DNA from: Alitta virens
Lineage: Eukaryota; Annelida; Polychaeta; Phyllodocida; Nereididae
Assembly (NCBI GenBank): GCA_932294295.1
Contig: OW028581.1
Coordinates: forward strand, 16,564,162-16,628,161
Reading direction: 5' to 3'
DNA length: 64,000 bases
Shown here: one piece after another, positions 56,449-64,000 of the stretch
How positions within the stretch are numbered: the first letter of the stretch is position 1
How the letters are laid out: every line of letters starts with the position of its first letter
Position numbers and translations under genes: made by a program
Notes under the pieces: generated by a model
Seen by the model: the letters and a program-made list of their open reading frames with translations, nothing else
The model's database searches: none
What the model was told of the DNA's origin: nothing

Positions 56449-59400
56449 ATGGGTACCTGCTGTATGAAACCTGCAGTTGTACAAGCTACTAAAACACTGG
56501 CAAAAGAGGTATGAGAAATTTCATTATATTGTTCATAATGAATATTATGGATTAAACACTTTTTTAGATAATATTTTAACCAAAAAAAAATTATATTAAT
56601 ACTGCACTTTCACTTTTACATGTATGGTACCTAAACATATGGTATTATATTTTTGTATATAATTTTTGTTAATACTGGGTGAATATACATACAGCTTAAA
56701 TGTATTATTGTTTATATATTACATTTTATATATGCTCATCCTCATATTTGTATTGTATAGTTCAGCTTTCAGCTGAAAATCATAACTGGAACTCTGTAAC
56801 GGTTATCAGTTACTAGGCTTCACCAACTTTATGTATGTATCAAATGTGTTGGGGTTAGGTTTAAGGTTAGGGTTAAGGTCAGGGCTAAAGTTAACGTTAG
56901 GTTTCCATAGTTCTAGTGTACAATGATTACTCATACCTGTTAGAGTGAAATCGAAGTATTTTTTCTACATGAAATTAATTAATAAACACTATTTCAGTGT
57001 TAACCAAACGGTTGACCTTGACAGCAGATTCTGAAAGCTCACATGTGAATTTTGGGGGGTCAACAATGCTTTGCATTTGTCTAAAGTAATTTTTTCTCAT
57101 TGAAGACGGCCATTTTCACTATTTTATTACTCAGGTTAATATCAACAAATACATTTCTCTCAAAATCGATTACATATCCATTATTAGTGTGTAGAGGGCA
57201 GACTGAAAAATGCAATATGCAACTGCACGGGTTGTTCCGCATGAATTACTTTTTTTTTTTTGTCAAAATAATTCAAATTACATTTAATGTCAATATTCAA
57301 GGCCATTTGCATATAACTGAAACGATGGATATTAAAATTTGGAATTTTGAACGAAAAATTACCTTCGACCTTGAATTATAGGTCAAGGTCACTAAAACTG
57401 GGTCAATGTTAAGGTATCTTATGGTGTAGTTTCGTTCTGAATAATACAAAAAACAAAAAGCCTTCACCTGTTGTGTACCATAGTTGAAGCCTAACAAACC
57501 TCTCTCTCTCTCTCTCTCTTCCTGAGACTTCCATTGCCAAATTATAACACAGTTCATTAAATATTTATTATTAATTACTTTGTTACAGGCAGCAAAATTG
57601 GTTGCATCGTTTGTAACAGGCAAGCTGGGCTTTTCTCTCCACCAAGAAAAAGATGGGAATATATTCAGATATTTTATGAGAAACTTGAGTGAACAGATCA
57701 CTAATAATTTGCAACTCAGGTAAGGTTTATCTGATGTAGTATAAAAATTATGGGGGTGATCAGATGTACTGGAGATGATGACTATGTTTATCCAATAACC
57801 ATTCAAAATGTGGGGTGTTTATAAAAATGTTGATCAACTCATAAATATTTGAATATAGTGTATTAAATGAGTCATAATATTTGAACATAGTGTGTCTACC
57901 AAATTAAGTTAAAATGGTTATTTGTGTTTTTTAGAGATCTCGACAAAATGAAATTTGACAGCTTGGGATTAACAAGCATTTTAAACAGCTTAAATATGTT
58001 GCTGAACTGACTCGTTTTTGCATTGTTATTTGCAACATATGGAGTGCCATTTATAGGTAAAATAATGATTTTTATTATTTAAGCATGGCCGTTTTGGCCT
58101 GTTTATATGATTGTTATGGGTGCATGAGGTCAAACAGTTCCAGTCCAATGCATAGGACATGTCCAATAGACTGTCATTACCTCATTCTACACCCTTGTTG
58201 AAGTAGATTATGATCCTGGTGGTTTCTTGTTGTAAATGCACAACCTGTGCAAAATGCCATGGTCAAGCGGTTAAGGTGTTCGCCTGCTAATCTTTAGGTA
58301 GTATAGTACCCAGAACCGACCTACATTGCTTTAGATGCGATGTAGGGTCGCAACGACTTGCATAGCAGTTCTTGGAATTTGATATTTTTGCAACAGTTTT
58401 TTTCAACAAAAAAATTAGCATACCTTATTTTGTCATTATGTACACGAGGACTGCTCGGTTTACTATTGTGTCGCACTCAGATATGGTTGATTTCCTCCAA
58501 TTTTAATCAATTTCTGTGCCATGTTCGACTTCACGTATCGTTGATAAACAATCCGCCTAGTTCGCCAACACTCACTAGAGTAGGCACAAACTTCAACGCC
58601 CCTAGTGCATAAAAAATTTAATTTTGAAATAGCTCTGTCCAGTCCAGAGTTTCTTCAGTTTGACAGTTAAAATAGTAATATAATTTCCATATTTTCAGTT
58701 TCAAGGTGTGCGAATAATTCAAATAAACACCAATTTATAACGTCAACACAAAAGCTCAGCAGTGAGTTTTAGCCAAACTAGGGGACAATAATGGCTGTCA
58801 TGGATAATCAAGGAAACATGAGTACAAATAGTGCAGAAATCGATTACAATTGGAAGAAATCAACCATAATTGAGTGCGACACAATAGAAAAAAGGTATGT
58901 CTAAACCTAGAGTAGGTTTATTTCGTGTGGCAAACGTCTGTTAGATGGCTAGGTCCCACACAAGACGAAAGTCCATATTTTTTCATGTAGGACGTTGTAA
59001 CCCTGTCCTGTGGACAGGGGACTTGTAGCTAGGTAGTATATATAGTATGAGGTCGAACCCCCATCGGAGCATGGTGCTGCCCCACCCCACCCAAATATAA
59101 TGGGGACTTGGCAACAGGCAACCACAGTAGAAGTGCTAGTGTGAGCTCTTAAGTCATCAAAGATTCTAGATTGACCTGCCATAGGCTGCCAGTGGTGTAT
59201 ATATATATATATATATATATTATGGGTGGTACAATTTATTTACCCCAATTGCATATGGAAACTTGGGTGCCCATACCCACCAAGTCTGAGGGAGTTACTT
59301 AATTTTGTTGCTTTCATTGTAATTCACAAATATTGTATGGTGACTGTCATGTTATGCAGGAATGATGACGAGCTGCTCTACTTCAATGGAAACGTAGTCA

Positions 59401-62400
59401 ACAATCCTCCAGAAGATGTCGCTAGAGTCATGGGAGATATGACTCCTGGGAAACCTATCACCATGGTAACTGATTGTTCCTATTAAAGAACACACTTGTG
59501 CTGTAACACTAGATTTACCCTACCTTTATTTAAATTATTTTAATTTACCAGCAGGTTATGCTATAAGCACTACATAACCCAATGTTTTCAGTGAAGAAAC
59601 TGAATTTTCCGAGGGTATAAAAACCAGTTATTAAACATATACTTATTTTCCACATGTCCCTCTGTTATTAGCACTAGCTTTAAGTTAAAGATATAAGTAG
59701 ATATAAATGAAAATATACAGTAAAAGATATAAGTAGATATAATATACAGTAAAAGATATAAGTAGATATCAATGAAAATATACAGTAAAAGATATAAGTA
59801 GATATAAATGAAAATATACAGTATAAGATATAAGTAGATATAAATGAAAATATACAGTAAAAGATATAAGTAGATATAAATGAAAATATAAGTAGATATA
59901 AATGAAAATATACAGTAAAAAATATAAGTAGATATAAATGAAAATATACAGTAAAAGATATAAGTAGATATAAATGAAAATATACAGTAAAAGATATAAG
60001 TAGATATAAATGAAAATATACAGTAAAAGATATAAGTAGATATAATATACAGTAAAAGATATAAGTAGATATAAATGAAAATATACAGTATAAGATATAA
60101 GTAGATATAAATGAAAATATACAGTAAAAGATATAAGTAGATATAAATGAAAATATACAGTAAAAGATATAAGTAGATATAAATGAAAATATACAGTAAA
60201 AGATATAAGTAGATATAAATGAAAATATACAGTAAAAGATATAAGTAGATATAAATGAAAATATACAGTAAAAGATATAAGTAGATATAATATACAGTAA
60301 AAGATATAAGTAGATATAAATGAAAATATACAGTAAAAGATATAAGTAGATATAAATGAAAATATACAGTAAAAGATATAAGTAGATATAAATGAAAATA
60401 TACAGTAAAAGATATAAGTAGATATAAATGAAAATATACAGTAAAATATATAAGTAGATATAAATGAAAATATACAGTAAAAGATATAAGTAGATATAAA
60501 TGAAAATATACAGTAAAAGATATAAGTAGATATAATATACAGTAAAAGATATAAGTAGATATAAATGAAAATATACAGTAAAAGATATAAGTAGATATAA
60601 ATGAAAATATACAGTAAAAGATATAAGTAGATATAAATGAAAATATACAGTAAAAGATATAAGTAGATATAAATGAAAATATAAGTAGATATAAATGAAA
60701 ATATACAGTAAAAAATATAAGTAGATATAAATGAAAATATACAGTAAAAGATATAAGTAGATATAAATGAAAATATACAGTAAAAGATATAAGTAGATAT
60801 AAATGAAAATATACAGTAAAAGATATAAGCAGATATAAATGAAAATATACAGTAAAAGATATAAGTAGATATAATATACAGTAAAAGATATAAGTAGATA
60901 TAAATGAAAATAAACAGTAAAAGATATAAGTAGATATAAATGAAAATATACAGCAAAAGATATAAGTAGATATGAATGAAAATTACAGTAAAATTTATGA
61001 TTAAAATTTTAGAAAATTGATAAAAATATGATTGTGTTTGTTAATTTGAAATTAACTTTTTTAAACAGATATCCTCTCGCCCTACTGGTCAAGGAAATTT
61101 CACTTATACTTATGTGGAAGGAGTTCTCGAAAAGCCTCTTTATCCTGGTAAGTTTATAGGCACGATCATAAAAGAGCTATTGAACAACATTATCTTTGTC
61201 TAAGTAATTTGGTAATTGTAGTGAATCTAAAATGGCTGAGTATGGAAACAATTATCTCTAAAAAGAATGTGTTCCCTTCTGAAAGTATGTGTGAATTCCC
61301 TTGTAAAAGTTCACTCTTGATTATTGCATTCCCTCATGCACTAAAATTAGGTTCCATGATAATTGTGAGGGAACGCATCACTTGCGAGTCAAGGTGATAA
61401 TTGCAAGGGAATGCAATCAACGAAAGGGAACGCAAAGGTATCGCAAGGGAATGTGTAGCTATCGCTATAGGAAACGTGCATGATTATTTGAAGTTAGCGC
61501 AATAATGATATAACATCTATGCCATTTCACTGGTTAAAGCAGTCCCGGGTTCAATCCTGCCCCGAGTACTCTTCATGAGCTACAACCCAACTGGATGTCA
61601 ATCGCATGAGACATTAGATTAGAGGTGCCTTGTGCTGGGTGTCTATGCTGAGGCATGTAAAAGACCCAACCCATGGGGTAAATGTGTAACATGTAGTGGT
61701 CTCCTAGCCTTATCATTTCATCATTATGTCTACCTCTGGCAGCTGGTCATATAAGCTAAGCTTCAGACCCAGTAGCATTGAGACGTACATTGTCAAAACA
61801 CACTTATTATAGCAATTGCTTCATTGGCTTCTCGGACCTCAATAATTGTCCATCAATATTTGATAAAAAAATAAAAATAAAAAAAGCTTACAGGCCCGTA
61901 GCCAGGCTGAGGCAGAGAAGGCGGTCTCCTCCTCTGATTTTGGGACAAATTAACCAATTTTTTTGGCAAAATTGGCAATAAATTTGTGTTTGATGGACTT
62001 TTTGGTAATATAACATTTGTGACTTGCCTTTGTACATAAACTAAAGGAAAACTATTGAGTGTACATCTCTTGTTTGCAATTAGTTTGGCAGTTATAATCT
62101 CCTATTGAACTTGTGGAAGGTCATGAAAGTAGGATTTTGCCTCCTCTATTTTTGGAGTCTGGCTACGGCCCTGGCTTATAAACTTTTCTGTGCAGATATT
62201 ATTTTATTTGATATGATATCGTAACCATGGCTAACACATGACATTGGCGATATGGTCGAGAACCTTTTATCGAACGTGAAGATAACTTCTTTGCCATTTT
62301 ACGTTTTTAAGGCTGACTTGGTGTAACTATAGAGCTAGCTACCTGACATGGAATCTTGAGGAAATTATTTAAAATGAAAAAAATAAAGAAGAAAAACCTA

Positions 62401-63591
62401 AAAGAAGCAATGGCCTTGATATGCACATTTTTCAAAAACAAAAGCATTTTGCTACAAATCAAGATACCAACCTGATTCATTTCATGAAATACTATTACGT
62501 AACTTCTTATATATATATATTTTTCAGATTTAGAAAAAGATGACCATACAAGCCCAGAGAAGCCAGCTTTGGAGAGGTTGAGGTTCAGAACTACTGCTAA
62601 ATACACCACACCCGGTAGGTGGCAGCACATGCAAGTGGGCAGCAACAAAAACATTCCGAGTGAATGTGTTAGGTTGAAAAAAAAATTAGATTACCCAACT
62701 TACGTCAGTGTGTTATTTTATCCCTAAAATAGTTTTTTTTTTATTTATCTTTTTTTTTTTAAGGTTTTTTTTTAATATATTAGCTGTATAACAAGAGCAT
62801 GCCTTCCTATCGATAATTTATTAATATTTCAATGCTTTAAAATATGAACTAATGAATTAGTAGTAAATATGTATAATCTTTTTTCTTCTTTTTTTTTCAC
62901 AAGTTGGCTCCCTCGACAGCGGCAAACTTATTGCCTCAGATGAGGTCACCTTGCTCCACTCTTAAGAAAAAATTATAAATTTGTATAATATGTAATTACT
63001 GTTATATGTTATTTAAGGAGCCAATAAAAACTGTGTCATTGTCATTATGAACCAATGATAATGCAGTCCTGATATGATGACTTTTGAGGTAAATATAATG
63101 TTAAAATTGAATTGTTTTCAGCACCTGTTCTTGAAATTCCTGATGTTCGTGTCGGTCGCATTGAATCGGGGGTTCATAAGGGCAATTACCTGAAATATGA
63201 CCCAAACTTCGGAAATGTGGGGATGGCTAGGGGTGTGATTGAAGATGACCCAAATTGTAAGTAATTCTGTGTACAGTCTAAGTTAATATTGTATTGTAAC
63301 ATAAATCCACAAAATACTTTCAAGGGACATTGAGGCTGTATTTGTATTATACCTGTCATAGTGAGTCTTAGTGTTTATGGCTTTTATTGATTAAATTTGG
63401 TAAATTTATTTATTTCAAAGACATTTTACAAATGGAGAATATTATTTCTTTCAGTCAAGTTCTGGCGATGCCATTTTGTTTTCCTGGAATATTTGCGAAA
63501 CGGTCACAGAGGTACTCCTATCCGAGAAGCTTACCGGCCGCAGTCTCTTCCATTATTTTTGAGCATTTCATCACATGGAGTATCATGGCAG
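56449..63591 (+). CDS. Unrecognised N-acylated protein family, copy B (partial)
   Basis: Tandem paralog of the gene at 44,521. Exons: 56449-56508, 57589-57719, 59360-59465, 61069-61147, 62528-62614, 63122-63256, 63455-63591. Exons 8 and 9 lie beyond the window. Phases equal those of copy A at every junction. Lengths equal except exon 4 (79 against 70 bp) and exon 5 (87 against 84 bp), both in-frame. It starts MGTCCMKP with Cys4 and Cys5, again suiting myristoylation plus palmitoylation. Exon 3 differs from copy A at 2 of 35 residues, and exons 6 and 7 are also close. Exons 1, 2, 4 and 5 are far more diverged. No stops or broken sites in the visible part, so it looks functional. Function unknown. 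Confidence 0.82.
57500..57520. repeat. (TC)n microsatellite
   Basis: CTCTCTCTCTCTCTCTCT run in intron 1 of copy B. Confidence 0.9.
58100..59200. other. Intron 2 of copy B, partly duplicated from copy A
   Basis: GGTGGTTTCTTGTTGTAAATGCA (58,218) and GTGTGAGCTCTTAAG...GACCTGCCATAGGC (59,140) match intron 2 of copy A at 46,750 and 46,880-46,950. The tandem duplication therefore included introns. A tRNA-like stretch GCCATGGTCAAGCGGTTAAGG at 58,256 may be a SINE head. Confidence 0.5.
59689..60985. repeat. Satellite array, 36-bp unit
   Basis: About 35-37 head-to-tail copies of AGATATAAGTAGATATAAAT plus GAAAATATACAGTAAA. Shorter units lack AAATGAAA (29 bp), and a few have AATATAAGTAGATATAAATG fusions. 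The period is a multiple of three and lacks stops on the minus strand, so a spurious 395-codon frame appears there. Intron 3 of copy B. Confidence 0.95.
61260..61450. repeat. Short GGGAA(C/T)GCA-type repeats
   Basis: GAGGGAACGCA, AAGGGAATGCA, AAGGGAACGCA and AAGGGAATGTG recur within 100 bp. The inverse TGTGTTCCCTT and GCATTCCCTC lie just upstream. It could fold back; class unknown. Confidence 0.5.
61545..61785 (+). mobile_element. SINE family B, nearly full copy
   Basis: B box GGGTTCAATCCTG, body CATGAGCTACAACCCAACTGGATGTCAATC and the 3' block CATTATGTCTACCTCTGGCAG...CTTCAGACCCAGTAGCATTG. The A box is degraded. Intron 4 of copy B. Confidence 0.75.
61891..62173. mobile_element. hAT-like MITE
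   Basis: The left end CAGGCCCGTAGCCAGGCT is inverted at the right end GTCTGGCTACGGCCCTG, close to the CAGGGCCGTAGCCAG type of hAT ends. GCTTA occurs on both sides and may be part of an 8-bp duplication. It is about 283 bp and non-coding. Intron 4 of copy B. Confidence 0.75.
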
Positions 63592-63639
63592 GTAAGTCAA
63601 ATCATTTGGTATTTTGTATATTACCCACATTAATCATGT

Positions 63640-64000
63640 CAAGTTGGCTCGACGTTATAATTGGTGTCGCTCACCCAGCTTATGTCGGATTGACACTGGG
63701 CCAATGTGGGACCAACATTCTTGGTAACGGTCAACAAGACATGAAGAAGTGGCTTATAACAGTCAAATGCTGAAAAAACTGTCTTTATGGTATTTAGTAC
63801 TAAGCGGGAAAGAACCAATGTCCCTCCTGTCAAACTCGGCAATGTTACTCTTTCAGAGGTCTTCACTCATGCACTCATTTGGGTTTGACACTTCAGAGTG
63901 GTGACCTTTCTTGGGACAAGCATATCTGTGGTATTGTTTCTAAGGCAAACAAACATCTTGGTCTAAAATACACACAGCCTCCAGACGTGTCCTAACTAAA
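63640..64000 (+). mobile_element. LINE RT fragment, cut by the window edge
   Basis: DMKKWLITV, a frame shift, then STKRERTNVPPVKLGNVTLS, LGLTLQSGDLSWDKHICGIV and SKANKHLGLKYTQPP. These are the post-catalytic RT motifs of an RTE/CR1/L2-type LINE. It sits in the intron after exon 7 of copy B. At about 63,690, GGGCCAATGTGGGACCAACA resembles words at 11,950-12,110. Confidence 0.75.

Noticed and set aside
57297..57806. 169-codon minus-strand frame
   Set aside because: It is the antisense shadow of exon 2 of copy B and its introns.
58358..58612. 84-codon + frame in intron 2 of copy B
   Set aside because: No counterpart in copy A, no domain and no splice fit.
59769..60956. 395-codon minus-strand open frame
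   Set aside because: It lies wholly in the 36-bp satellite. The residue pattern simply repeats with the DNA unit, and no start context or domain is present.

Overview
The window is animal nuclear DNA, AT-rich, with short exons in long introns, GT-AG splice sites, AATAAA signals and heavy loads of LINEs, SINEs, MITEs and satellites. The gene content (a Caprin-1-type protein and a PX-SH3-SH3 organiser protein) and the I-clade and CR1/L2-like LINEs fit an invertebrate, probably marine. The species cannot be fixed from the sequence. No operons, CRISPR arrays or true tRNA or rRNA genes were seen. Layout: (1) 1-11,090 holds the 3' nine coding exons and 3'UTR of a Caprin-1-type RNA-binding, stress-granule gene; its 5' exons lie upstream of the window. 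(2) 11,090-26,100 is intergenic and full of repeats. Its main feature is a three-deep nest: a short LINE-derived element sits in an I-clade LINE (with a tRNA-derived SINE also inserted), which itself sits in an older LINE. (3) 26,132-33,173 is a complete 12-exon gene for a 755-residue PX-SH3-SH3 protein of the p47phox/NOXO1/TKS (SH3PXD2) class. Its long tail carries tyrosine motifs and ends in a proline-rich sequence. (4) 33,600-44,500 is intergenic: a broken CR1/L2-like LINE with two DNA-transposon insertions, an 840-bp inverted-repeat element, and AT-rich sequence. (5) 44,521-63,591 and beyond holds two tandem, same-strand paralogs of a gene family I do not recognise. Both proteins begin with an MGxxC-type N terminus expected to be myristoylated and palmitoylated, and the exon phases match throughout. 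Copy A is complete (9 exons, 305 residues, last exon inferred). Copy B runs off the right edge after exon 7. All confident genes are on the + strand. The most interesting points are this undescribed-looking duplicated family with its mosaic (gene-conversion-like) divergence, the phosphotyrosine-type tail on the PX-SH3 protein, the LINE with its own head-plus-tail miniature, and several TIR elements whose ends can be read directly. All gene models were read by eye from ORFs and splice sites, without transcripts or database searches.
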